Assembly (NCBI GenBank): GCA_000389735.1
Contig: APJY01000001.1
Coordinates: 523,064-587,063 of the forward strand
Length of the DNA: 64,000 nt
Origin: Sulfolobales archaeon Acd1
GTDB lineage: Archaea; Thermoproteota; Thermoprotei_A; Sulfolobales; Sulfolobaceae
Reading direction: 5' to 3'
Shown here: positions 1-9,028 of the stretch, piece by piece
How positions within the stretch are numbered: the first letter of the stretch is position 1
Layout: every line of letters begins with the position of its first letter
Notes under the pieces: generated by a model
Told to the model about the DNA's origin: nothing
The model's input: the letters and a program-made list of their open reading frames with translations, nothing else
Database searches by the model: none
Program-made: the position numbers and the translations under genes

Positions 1-126
1 CATGTCGGTAACGCTAATGTTAACGCCCTCGACTCCTCTTAGCGACGAGAGCTTCTCCGCTAGGTCCACTATAGATTCTCCCTTTATGGGCTTCAGGACG
101 TCAAGAACTAGCCTTCTAATCGTCAA
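1..126 (-). CDS. DUF211 family protein, N-terminal part (cut by window edge)
   Basis: The reverse strand from a TTG at 126 reads without a stop to the window edge. It begins with a [12 protein letters not shown]-like segment followed by a [11 protein letters not shown]-like segment, the usual opening of archaeal DUF211 proteins. These are small ferredoxin-fold proteins of about 100 residues with no firm function. About 42 residues lie in the window. A TATA-like element at 143-152 is about 22 bases upstream of the TTG, which fits a leaderless start; an in-frame stop lies just upstream. It is divergent from the decarboxylase gene at 313. Confidence 0.75.
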   Translation of the reverse strand, partial: MTIRRLVLDVLKPIKGESIVDLAEKLSSLRGVEGVNISVTDM

Positions 127-312
127 TTTATTCCCAACCCTCCATTATAACCCACTCAGGTTTGGGGGATTGTAATTGTAGATCTGCGTTATAAAGTTTG
201 GACTCAATAGTCGGCCAGTATGACCGAAGTCTCGAGGACCATAGCTTAATGGTACGGGAGGGGGTAATATTTAAATAGTACAGTGGGGGGGTCATGAGAC
301 ACGGGGGTTGAA

Positions 313-684
313 ATGAGGGGGGCCCTATCTCAGATATCATCAGTCGTGGGAAAACAAGTTTACGGGGAGCTCTACGACTGTAACGTCGAGACCCTCAAGG
401 ACGAGCAGAGGCTCAGGGAGATCGTGACGAACGCGGCCCGCGTTGGAAACATGACTTTGCTGGACGTTAGATCTTGGAAGATAGGAGAGGGGGTAAGCGT
501 GATGGCCATCGTTCTAGAGAGTCACATAACCATTCATACGTGGCCCGAGTACGCCTTCGCCACGGTTGACGTTTACAGCTGCGGGGCCCACACGGATCCT
601 AAGAAGGCCTACCTTTACATAGTGGAGCAGTTGGGGGCGAAAAGGTACACCATCAAGGAGGCCGACAGGTCATTAGAGTATTGA
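313..684 (+). CDS. Pyruvoyl-dependent arginine or S-adenosylmethionine decarboxylase proenzyme
   Basis: This 123-residue protein belongs to the SpeH family. These proenzymes cut themselves before a serine, which becomes the catalytic pyruvoyl group. The cleavage context [12 protein letters not shown] is present with Ser70 at the cut site, and the conserved cysteine is Cys90 in VDVYSCG. Crenarchaea have two paralogues: true AdoMet decarboxylase and an arginine decarboxylase that evolved from it. Both act in polyamine synthesis. The [12 protein letters not shown] opening and [14 protein letters not shown] segment look more like the arginine decarboxylase branch, but I cannot settle this by eye. 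A TATA-like ATATTTAAATAG lies at 267-279. The stop overlaps the next start by four bases, so the two genes are probably co-transcribed. Confidence 0.85.
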   Translation: MRGALSQISSVVGKQVYGELYDCNVETLKDEQRLREIVTNAARVGNMTLLDVRSWKIGEGVSVMAIVLESHITIHTWPEYAFATVDVYSCGAHTDPKKAYLYIVEQLGAKRYTIKEADRSLEY

Positions 685-1598
685 TAGTGGGAGGCGGAAT
701 AGCGGGCCTAGCCCTGGCTCATAACTTGAGAGATTTTGACCCGGCTGTTTTCGACCGAAGGAGGTTTCCTGGAAAGAAGTGCACGGGCATCATCTCCAGG
801 TGGACTTTCACCAGACTGAACGTCTCTAAGGAATACGTCGACGCCGAGTTCAAAGAGATAGTGATGAGGTACGGGAACCGGGAAATCCACTTCAAGGTCG
901 ACTTGCTCAGGCTGAACAGGGAGAGGCTGGAGAGGGATCTCAGTAGGGAGGTTAAATACTACCCTATCACCAACGCTGAGGTCGTCTCGCCCAAAGAGAT
1001 CCTCGTGAGAGGCGAGAGGCTTGACGGAACCGTGATTAAGGCCACGGGGTGGGACGGTAAGGGGAGGAAAGTCAACGCCATAGAGATGGTGTACGAGCCG
1101 ATAGACTCGGACGTAATCACTGTCATTTTACACGAGGAGAACGTTGGCGGCTTCTCGTGGTTAGTCCCCCTGCCCGATAAGACCTTGGTCGGGGCTTTGG
1201 GCTACGGGGACGTGTTCAGGTTCGTCCCGAAGCTCGATAGGAGGCTGATAGAGGTCCACGGCGGGCCCATACCTAGGTGCAAGATGAGGGAGGCCGAAGG
1301 TTTGGCTATAGGGGACGTGCTCTGCTCCGTGAAGACGTTCACCGGGGGAGGGATCTTCTCCATATCCAGACTAATTGAGCCCATCAGGAAGAGCCTCGAG
1401 GGCGATCCGAGGGCCTACGAGGAAGAGCTGAGGTCGTTGAGGAAGGAGATAAACAGGCAATACAGGCTCGTTAGCCTGGCCGAGAGGGCCTGGAGGACTA
1501 GCCTAAGGCTCGGGTTCTCCCTCTTGGACGGGAAGACCCTAAGCGTAGGGGAGGAGTTCGACCTTCACTCACTACTCCTTGGTAGACTCCTTCACTAG
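681..1598 (+). CDS. Geranylgeranyl reductase-family flavoprotein, short form
   Basis: The protein has 305 residues and starts at a TTG that overlaps the previous stop (TTGA). It opens with an FAD-binding [10 protein letters not shown] motif, has the FPGKKCTG segment seen in geranylgeranyl reductases, and near the C-terminus a GD-to-TGGGI segment resembling the second FAD motif of the family. The family reduces isoprenoid double bonds, in archaea those of membrane ether lipids. At 305 residues it is clearly shorter than the usual roughly 390-450, so the C-terminal part of the substrate domain may be missing. The UbiA lipid gene follows closely, which fits a lipid or quinone role. The exact substrate is unknown. 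Confidence 0.7.
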   Translation: MIVGGGIAGLALAHNLRDFDPAVFDRRRFPGKKCTGIISRWTFTRLNVSKEYVDAEFKEIVMRYGNREIHFKVDLLRLNRERLERDLSREVKYYPITNAEVVSPKEILVRGERLDGTVIKATGWDGKGRKVNAIEMVYEPIDSDVITVILHEENVGGFSWLVPLPDKTLVGALGYGDVFRFVPKLDRRLIEVHGGPIPRCKMREAEGLAIGDVLCSVKTFTGGGIFSISRLIEPIRKSLEGDPRAYEEELRSLRKEINRQYRLVSLAERAWRTSLRLGFSLLDGKTLSVGEEFDLHSLLLGRLLH

Positions 1599-1781
1599 GT
1601 TATAGCAACCCTCCCCCTTCTCTATAACCCCCATCTCTAGGAGCTTCGTTATTACTATCTCGGGCGACTTTATTCCGAGGGCCAGGAGCTCCTTATAGGC
1701 GAGTATCTCACCCACGGAGATCACGGACTTGAAGTACCTTATCGCCTTCTCGATGTCTTCTTGGCTCACTGTCTGAGACAT
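1572..1781 (-). CDS. Small conserved-looking protein, possible winged helix
   Basis: This is a 69-residue acidic, helical protein with an ATG start and no membrane segment. The middle reads like a small winged-helix unit: two helices, then [17 protein letters not shown], the kind of turn-strand ending seen in wHTH domains. Its end overlaps the end of the flavoprotein gene on the other strand by 27 bases, so the two are convergent. It runs divergently from the UbiA gene at 1819. I do not recognise a named family and assign no function. Confidence 0.6.
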   Translation of the reverse strand: MSQTVSQEDIEKAIRYFKSVISVGEILAYKELLALGIKSPEIVITKLLEMGVIEKGEGCYNLVKESTKE

Positions 1782-1818
1782 AGCCCTTTTTACTCCTGAC
1801 TCAAGGCGTGAATTAAAG

Positions 1819-2667
1819 TTGAGGACGAGGGACTTACTCCAGCTAATAAGGGTTCACAACACTGTGGGGTCAGCCATCTCGGACGTAATGGGCTTCGCTG
1901 TGGCCAGCCAGTGGAGCTTCGAACCTTTCCCTTTAGTGGTTTCCGCACTCGTCGTCGCGCTAGTGGCGGCGGGGGGTTACGTGATAAACGACTACTATGA
2001 CGTTGAAATCGACAGAATAAACAAGCCTTACAGGCCCCTCCCCTCCGGCAGGGTCAAGCTCAGCACCGCAAGGAACTTGGCCGTGGTTTTATTTACGGCC
2101 GGAGTCGCGCTCTCGTTCCTCCTGAACTGGCTCGCGGCTCTTGTGGCGATCTTAGCTTCGTTAGCGTTGTGGGAGTACGCCAGGAGACTCAAGAGATACG
2201 GGATCCCTGGGAACTTAATTGTCGCTACGTTCTCTGCCCTTTCGGCGTTTTACGGTGGGATTGCCTACTTCTCCGGGAACTGGGTCTATTACGCCTCGAT
2301 CCCCACGATCTACATCTTCTTCTTCACTTTAGCCAGGGAGTTCGTGAAGGGGGTGGAGGACTACGAGGGTGATAGGGCGAACAACGTTAGGACGTTGGCC
2401 GTGATTGGCGGGGTTAGGAAAGCCTGGCTCGTATCGAAGGCTATTTTACTGGCCTTACTGATCACTAGCCCCCTCCCATTCTTCCTCGCAGGGTTCAACT
2501 TGGCTTACCTGGTTGGCATCTCGGCCCTTGATGTGATTTTAGTACTGACCCTCCTCCTCCCTCACGACATCAAGTCGGCCGAGAAGGCCAGGGCCTGGCT
2601 TAAGGTATACGCTTTAGGTACCATGCTCGCGTTTCTCCTGGGCAGTTCCCCCTTCATCAGACCTTGA
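1819..2667 (+). CDS. UbiA-family prenyltransferase, probable digeranylgeranylglyceryl phosphate synthase
   Basis: The 282-residue integral membrane protein starts at TTG and has about eight hydrophobic segments. Both Asp-rich UbiA motifs are visible: [21 protein letters not shown] around residues 57-77 and [13 protein letters not shown] around 184-196. UbiA enzymes attach prenyl chains. In archaea the closest member joins the second geranylgeranyl chain to geranylgeranylglyceryl phosphate in ether-lipid synthesis. The nearby reductase-family flavoprotein supports a lipid role. A quinone-side prenyltransferase is the main alternative. Confidence 0.8.
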   Translation: MRTRDLLQLIRVHNTVGSAISDVMGFAVASQWSFEPFPLVVSALVVALVAAGGYVINDYYDVEIDRINKPYRPLPSGRVKLSTARNLAVVLFTAGVALSFLLNWLAALVAILASLALWEYARRLKRYGIPGNLIVATFSALSAFYGGIAYFSGNWVYYASIPTIYIFFFTLAREFVKGVEDYEGDRANNVRTLAVIGGVRKAWLVSKAILLALLITSPLPFFLAGFNLAYLVGISALDVILVLTLLLPHDIKSAEKARAWLKVYALGTMLAFLLGSSPFIRP

Positions 2668-3571
2668 AGTCCATTACCTTCCTATAGCCAGCTATAACAG
2701 CGACAGCCCTAACTAAGGAGCCCGATTCGAGGTCTTGAACCGGTAAAGTCACCCTATCCCCTGGCGAGACTCCCTCGAAGACCTTGTAGACCACTGAGAC
2801 CCCGTTCTTGAGGACGTTGACTATCAACTTATTGAGCCTCACATCCCCTTCGTAGGCAATTACTATGCCTCCTGAAGTCCTCTCGCCCCCCACTGCGATC
2901 CTCGGCTCCACGGTTTTGCTCCTGAACAGGGCGAACAGCTTAACGCTCCCTTTCTGGGACTCGTTCCTAACCGTTAACCTCTTAGAGAAGCTCAGCTCCT
3001 CGACCGTCTCGGGAGGGACGACCCTCCTGAGGTTATCGCTTTCCACGACTGCCTTCGCGGTGACTGAGGTCTTAAGGAACGCGATGCAACTGCCCTCGCA
3101 CCGCTCGTTCCTCTCTTCGCCGGGATCCATGACCAGCTCCCCCGCCTCCAGGCTGAAGGTGGTGCTGAACTTCTCCGCCCTGTAGAGAGCTACCGTTATC
3201 ACGCCGTTGACTACCACTGGGATCTCCCCCTTGTAGGTTACCTTAAGCTCGTTCCTCCCTTGCCTCACTATTGGGGTGACGTCGTATACCGTGAGGGCGT
3301 GTTCCACCCCTAGGTCGCCTACCACGACGTTGGGCCTGAACACCTTAGTCAAGGAAAGGTCGTTGAGTATTATCCTCCAGGCCGGGCTCAACCTCTCCGG
3401 TACCTCCGCGTCGACGAGAAGGTAAACCCTCTCGGGTCGCCCCTCAATCACCACCGAGGACTTCGTCTCCGGATTAGAGCTCCTCAGCCTCCAGGGTCCT
3501 AAGCTGGAGTTGACGTCGATTACTCCCTCCAGCGTCCCCGAATCGAAGGCGCTGTAAAGCCCTTTCGCCAT
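2657..3571 (-). CDS. Uncharacterised beta-rich protein
   Basis: I do not recognise a family. From the ATG at 3571 the protein has 304 residues and is dominated by alternating hydrophobic strands, with no transmembrane segment and no clear signal peptide. A Cys pair lies near the middle (ERCEGSCI). The composition suggests stacked beta-sandwich domains, as in surface or scaffold proteins. The open frame runs upstream to a GTG at 3607, but GTTTATAT at 3597-3604 (minus strand) lies about 29 bases before the ATG at 3571, so the ATG is the better leaderless start. It is divergent from the GTPase gene and overlaps the UbiA end by 11 bases. Confidence 0.6.
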   Translation of the reverse strand: MAKGLYSAFDSGTLEGVIDVNSSLGPWRLRSSNPETKSSVVIEGRPERVYLLVDAEVPERLSPAWRIILNDLSLTKVFRPNVVVGDLGVEHALTVYDVTPIVRQGRNELKVTYKGEIPVVVNGVITVALYRAEKFSTTFSLEAGELVMDPGEERNERCEGSCIAFLKTSVTAKAVVESDNLRRVVPPETVEELSFSKRLTVRNESQKGSVKLFALFRSKTVEPRIAVGGERTSGGIVIAYEGDVRLNKLIVNVLKNGVSVVYKVFEGVSPGDRVTLPVQDLESGSLVRAVAVIAGYRKVMDFKV

Positions 3572-3612
3572 ACCTTCAGAAAGAAAAGGTCGTCTCAATA
3601 TAAACACGTTAG

Positions 3613-4386
3613 ATGCTCGGGGACGTGTTTAGGGCCATAGCTAGGGCTGACCTAGTAGTGGAAGTGCTGGACTCCAGGGAGCCAGACCTGACTAGATCCA
3701 GGTACGTAGAGGAGAAGGTCGTGAAGATGGGGAAGAAGCTCCTCATAGCGATTAACAAGGGTGACTTGGTGCCGCTGGAGGTGCTCAAGGGTTGGAAGAA
3801 CTACTTCGAGAGCTTCGAGGGGATACCAGCGGTTTACTTGGCAGCGAACCAGCACGCCGGAACCAAGGTGTTGAGGGACAGAATGAAGGAGATCCTTAAG
3901 GGAAGCGGGATCGTGTGCTTCGTGGGCTACCCGAAGACCGGGAAGTCCTCCATAATTAACGCGTTGAAGGGGAGGCACTCCGCATCGACCAGCTCTCACC
4001 CCTTCTCTTACGGCTACACGAGGGGGGTTCAGCTGTTCAGGATAGACAACAAACTCATGGCCTTGGACACTCCCGGTGTGATACCCCCGGACGGCAGTGA
4101 ACTGGAGAGAGCGATAAGGGGGGCGAATGTGGATGAACTGGAGAACCCAGTTAAGGTAGCGATCGAGCTCATAAAGAGGGTTGAGACCTTCAACCCCTCA
4201 GCCTTCAAGGAGGCTTACGGGCTAGACTACTCAAACCCCTTCGAGCTCCTCGAGAGGCTGGCCCTCAAGAGGGGGTGGGTTTATAAGAGCGATAAGGAGC
4301 CTAACGTTGACGAGGCAGCCAAGGCGTTAATAAGGAATTACCACGACGGAAAAATTAGGTATTACGTCCCTCCTCCGAAGGTGTAA
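3613..4386 (+). CDS. Circularly permuted GTPase, YlqF/RbgA-like
   Basis: The 257-residue protein has GTPase motifs in permuted order: the G4 motif NKGD near residue 49, then the P-loop GYPKTGKSS near residue 105, then the G3 motif DTPG near residue 147. This G4-G1-G3 order defines the YlqF/YawG/YqeH group, which acts in ribosome subunit assembly. An N-terminal DLVVEVLDSREPDLTRS stretch is typical of the group. The length fits short archaeal members. The upstream neighbour is divergent; the downstream CDGSH gene is convergent with an eight-base gap. Confidence 0.85.
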   Translation: MLGDVFRAIARADLVVEVLDSREPDLTRSRYVEEKVVKMGKKLLIAINKGDLVPLEVLKGWKNYFESFEGIPAVYLAANQHAGTKVLRDRMKEILKGSGIVCFVGYPKTGKSSIINALKGRHSASTSSHPFSYGYTRGVQLFRIDNKLMALDTPGVIPPDGSELERAIRGANVDELENPVKVAIELIKRVETFNPSAFKEAYGLDYSNPFELLERLALKRGWVYKSDKEPNVDEAAKALIRNYHDGKIRYYVPPPKV

Positions 4387-4394
4387 TCGAATTC

Positions 4395-4610
4395 CTAGGC
4401 GGGATAATGGGCGGTCACTCTTACCCTCGATGAATCGTCGTAGATATACAGTTCGCCAGGGGCCTCGTCCATGGTCCTCTTGTGAGAGCCGTCACAGAAC
4501 GGCTTGTTCTTCGAGAGCCCGCAGGCGCAGATGTAATAGAAGGTCTCACCGTTCGACGCCTTTATCTCATAAGGCCTGTTCCTGTCGTGTCTCACGAGCC
4601 TAGCCATCAT
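4395..4610 (-). CDS. CDGSH iron-sulfur domain protein
   Basis: This is a small CDGSH (mitoNEET-type) protein of 71 residues from the ATG at 4610. The signature C-x-C-x8-C-D-G-S-H is complete (C28, C30, C39, H43 from this start) and binds a 2Fe-2S cluster through three Cys and one His. Such proteins act in redox or cluster transfer; the partner is unknown. The frame reaches a TTG at 4622, but TTTTTAAT at 4631-4638 (minus strand) lies about 25 bases before 4610, which favours the ATG at 4610 or the next one at 4607. Confidence 0.88.
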   Translation of the reverse strand: MMARLVRHDRNRPYEIKASNGETFYYICACGLSKNKPFCDGSHKRTMDEAPGELYIYDDSSRVRVTAHYPA

Positions 4611-4708
4611 GTAATTCGGCAACTAACCAGATTAAAAATCTTTTTTAGAAATTTTTCAATATTATCTAACTCGCTCAATACTCTACTCCTAAACGCTTTA
4701 AGACCGCT

Positions 4709-4722
4709 TGAGAGATCTCTCA
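4709..4722. promoter_or_regulatory. Perfect 14-bp palindrome before the MDP-1-like gene, possible operator
   Basis: TGAGAGATCTCTCA is its own reverse complement and lies 16-29 bases before the ATG at 4738, where the TATA box of a leaderless gene would sit. No good TATA box is seen at that spot. A dimeric repressor or activator site is possible, but this is inferred from symmetry and position only. Confidence 0.3.
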
Positions 4723-4737
4723 GACGAGAAGTAGCCG

Positions 4738-5259
4738 ATGCTTAAGCTGGTCGTGTTCGACGCCGACAAGACGCTCTGGGATCACCATAACATATCGGAT
4801 TTCGAGGAGCCCTTGAAGCTAGTCGGGACAGACTCGGTGGAGGACTCGAAGGGGAACAAGCTCACCCTATTCCCTTACGTGAGGGAGGCCCTTAAGGAGA
4901 TAAAGTCCATGAACCTGCTCCTAGGACTTGCAACCTGGAATATCCCGCAGAAGACCGAAAGGGTGTTGAAACTCCTGAACCTCTGGGACATGTTCGACTT
5001 CATCGCTTCCAACGATTACCCCTACAAGTTCCTCGGGCTGACCGAAATCATCCTGAAAGCGAGGGAGAGGGGTTATAGGATAAGGCCCGAGGAGATAGCG
5101 TTCTTCGACGACAGGAGGGTCCACTTTGGGAACGTCTGGCTTTACCTAGGTAGGGTCAACTGCTTCGAGATGTGGACAGACGTTAAGTCCTTTAAGGAGG
5201 TCGTCGAGGTCGTTAAGTCCCTCATGAGTGAGGGCCCCAGAAACACTTTTAAATCGTGA
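4738..5259 (+). CDS. MDP-1-like HAD phosphatase
   Basis: The 173-residue protein has the HAD nucleophile motif FDADKTLW (Asp8 and Asp10), a threonine motif in LATWN near residue 64, and the acidic motif FFDDRRVH near residue 122. The DxDxTLW form and compact size are typical of magnesium-dependent phosphatase-1 proteins, which dephosphorylate sugar phosphates or protein tyrosines. The natural substrate is unknown. The last codons contain the TTTTAAA element that may drive the downstream ilv operon. Confidence 0.75.
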   Translation: MLKLVVFDADKTLWDHHNISDFEEPLKLVGTDSVEDSKGNKLTLFPYVREALKEIKSMNLLLGLATWNIPQKTERVLKLLNLWDMFDFIASNDYPYKFLGLTEIILKARERGYRIRPEEIAFFDDRRVHFGNVWLYLGRVNCFEMWTDVKSFKEVVEVVKSLMSEGPRNTFKS

Positions 5260-5432
5260 CTCTCAACTCCCTTCCCCGAGAAGAGATGGCTGGTGAGTGT
5301 ACCCTCCAAGTCTGAATCCTTTTTCGGGACTCAGGCCCCTAGTTTTAAGGGGTTTGAAGGCGAAGGCGACAGGACTTCAGTCGAAATGCGAGGCTTTCAG
5401 GAAGGCCTTAGAGAGCTTAGGGGTGGTCAGGG
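5247..5432 (+). promoter_or_regulatory. Promoter and long leader of the ilv operon
   Basis: A TATA-like TTTTAAA at 5247-5253, inside the end of the phosphatase gene, predicts a transcript start near 5276. That leaves a leader of about 157 bases before ilvB, long for an order where most genes are leaderless. The leader has an ATG-started nine-codon frame at 5285, an overlapping longer GTG-started frame (5297-5440), and a small hairpin CCCCT/AGGGG at 5336-5352 with a seven-base loop. Attenuation or translational coupling is possible but not shown. No known riboswitch is recognisable. Confidence 0.35.
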
Positions 5433-5440
5433 ATGATTAA
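5297..5440 (+). CDS. Possible 47-codon upstream ORF whose stop overlaps the ilvB start
   Basis: A GTG at 5297 opens a 47-codon frame ending in GATGATTAA. Its stop lies just inside ilvB, whose ATG at 5433 is part of the same GATGAT. The second half is a plausible helix (SKCEAFRKALESLGVV) and the first half is proline and leucine rich. A GGTGA precedes the GTG but touches it. An inner TTG at 5354 would give a 28-codon version. It is not clearly enriched in Ile or Val codons, so it is not a classic leader peptide. It could be real, a coupling ORF, or chance. Confidence 0.3.
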   Translation: MYPPSLNPFSGLRPLVLRGLKAKATGLQSKCEAFRKALESLGVVRDD

Positions 5441-7134
5441 CGGAGCTAGGCTTACCATAAACGCTCTGAAAAGGGAAGGAGTGAAAGTGATCTTCGGCAT
5501 CCCAGGACTCTCCAACATGGCGCTCTACGACGCCTTCCTGGAGGACTTGATCAGCGGTGAGCTGAGGCACGTACTGATGAGACACGAGCAAGCGGCGCTA
5601 CACGCTGCCGACGGCTACGCGAGGGCTTCAGGGATTCCAGGGGTGGCGACCGCCACTTCCGGCCCGGGAGCGACGAACCTGTTGACGGGGTTGGCGACCG
5701 CCTATATGGACTCCTCCCCCGTAGTTGCGCTGACGGGAAACGTGCCCAGATCGGTCATAGGCAAGATGGCGTTCCAGGAGGCGGACATACAGGGCATGGC
5801 TCAGAGCATGGTGAAGTGGGCCGTAAGGGTGAGGACGCTAAATGAGATACCGGAGGTCATAAAGAACGCCTTTCACGTGGCCGTAACGGGAAGACCTGGA
5901 CCGGTGCTGGTTGACGTCCCGAGGGACATCTTCGGGGAGAAGGTTGATGAAAGCGCGATAAAGTGGCCGGAGGAGCCGACCATAAAGGGTTACAGGCCCT
6001 TCCCAACCTTGATAGATAAAACGGCGATAAAGAGGGCCGCCGAACTGCTGGTGAACGCGGAGAGGCCGATAATCCTCGTCGGTGCGGGAGTCGCTTGGGC
6101 CAACGCTACTAAGGAGGTATTGGAGCTCGCCGAGGTTCTGCAGAGCCCAATAGTCTCCACGCTGCCTGGGAAATCATCTGTACCGCACGATCACCCGCTC
6201 TTCTTAGGACCCATGGGCTACTACGGAAGGGTTGAGGCCTCCTTCGCCGCGTTGGAGTCGGACGTGATGCTGGTGATTGGCGCGAGGCTGAGCGACAGGA
6301 CCTTCACGTCCTACGACGAGATGATAGAGACGAGGAAGAAGTTCATAATGATAAACGTTGATCCTACGGATACTGAAAGGGCAATTCCCGCTGACGTGGC
6401 CCTCTACGGCGACGCGAAGGTACTCACCAAGGAGATAACGAAGGCCGTCGTGGAGATTGGGCTCAAGAAGGACAGGAGTCCATGGCTCAAGAGAGTGAGA
6501 GAGCTGAAGGAGTACTACGCCCAGTTCTACTACTACGACGAGCCAGGCAAGATGAAGCCCTGGAAGGTACTGAAGACGATCAGGCAAGTCCTACCCAGGG
6601 ACGCGATAGTGACCACTGGAGTCGGGGAGCATCAGATGTGGGCCGAGGTGTTCTGGGAGGTGCTGGAGCCTAGGACCTTCCTGAGCTCGACCGGGATGGG
6701 CACCATGGGCTTCGGTTTGCCAGCAGCTATGGGAGCGAAGCTGGCGAGGCCAGACAAGGTGGTAGTGGACTTGGACGGTGATGGTTCGTTCCTGATGACT
6801 GGGACAAACTTAGCGACTGCGGTGGACGAAAACATCCCAATAATAGCCGTCGTTTTCGATAACAGGACGCTCGGCCTGGTGAGGCAAGTTCAGGACCTCT
6901 TCTTCGGTAGGAGGATCGTGGGCGTTGACTACGGTCCTTCGCCCGACTTCGTCAAGCTGGCAGAGGCCTTTGGAGCTCTGGGCTTCAACGCCGACTCTTA
7001 CGACGCTTTGGCGGAGTCCCTGAAGAAGGCGATGAAGGAGAACGTACCGGCAGTGATTAGGGTTCCGATCGATAAGGAAGAGTTAGCCCTCCCCACCCTG
7101 CCTCCTGGAGGAAGGCTGAAGCAGGTGATAGTGC

Positions 7135-7157
<23 letters not shown>
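5433..7157 (+). CDS. ilvB: Acetolactate synthase, large subunit
   Basis: This 574-residue ThDP enzyme condenses pyruvate with pyruvate or 2-ketobutyrate, the first common step to valine, leucine and isoleucine. Domain order is normal: N-terminal pyrimidine-binding domain with the catalytic glutamate (Glu52 in RHEQAALHAADGYA), a central Rossmann-like domain, and a C-terminal PP domain with the ThDP/Mg motif GDGSF and a downstream N. The SGPGATN loop is present. Other ThDP decarboxylases share the fold, but ilvC immediately downstream makes acetolactate synthase the clear choice. It overlaps the next gene by 23 bases. Confidence 0.93.
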
Positions 7158-8524
<1,367 letters not shown>

Positions 8525-8590
8525 AGGCTTCATTACCGTTGCCAAATTGCCAAATTTATATGACCCAAGTTCCCTTACGGTTTTTAGTTA

Positions 8591-9028
8591 ATGTCCAACG
8601 TTAAGGTAAGGGCCTCGGCCTTAGAGCGTTACGTCGTGTCTAGGCTCAGGGAAAAAGGCTTCGCCGTCGTTAGGGCCCCGGCCAGTGGGTCGAAGAGGAA
8701 GGACCCGATTCCAGACGTTATAGCCATGAAGGATGGGGTGATCCTGCTTATTGAAGTCAAGAGCAAACAGACTGAAGGGACGATTTACGTCAGGAAGGAG
8801 CAAGCTCTGGGGATCATGGAGTTCGCAAGGAAAAGCGGGGGAGAGCTCTTCCTCTGCGTGAGGTTCCCCAACGAGATAAGGTTCGTGGAGTTCTCGAAGT
8901 TAAGGAAAACGGAAGGTGGAAATTACGCGATCGACGTGGAGGTCGCCAAGTCCGGGCTTACCCTGAACGACCTGGTCAGATACGTAGAGTCGAAGAGGAG
9001 TATAGGTTTGGACAAGTTCATTCGTTAG
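8591..9028 (+). CDS. hjc: Holliday junction resolvase Hjc
   Basis: The 145-residue nuclease has the archaeal resolvase motifs: an N-terminal glutamate in ALERYVV, then PDVIAMKDGVILLIEVKSK carrying the D-(E-x-K) catalytic set. Hjc cuts four-way DNA junctions as a dimer during recombination and fork restart. A TTTATAT at 8555-8561 predicts a very short leader. The end overlaps the end of the PINA gene on the other strand by 11 bases; this pairing supports both calls. Confidence 0.92.
   Translation: MSNVKVRASALERYVVSRLREKGFAVVRAPASGSKRKDPIPDVIAMKDGVILLIEVKSKQTEGTIYVRKEQALGIMEFARKSGGELFLCVRFPNEIRFVEFSKLRKTEGGNYAIDVEVAKSGLTLNDLVRYVESKRSIGLDKFIR

Noticed and set aside
128-312. A hidden RNA gene between the DUF211 and decarboxylase genes
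   Set aside because: The stretch holds two divergent TATA elements but no cloverleaf or box C/D pattern.
3572-3607. A GTG start at 3607 for the beta-rich protein
   Set aside because: The TATA element lies inside this segment, so the transcript should begin after it; the ATG at 3571 is at the proper distance.
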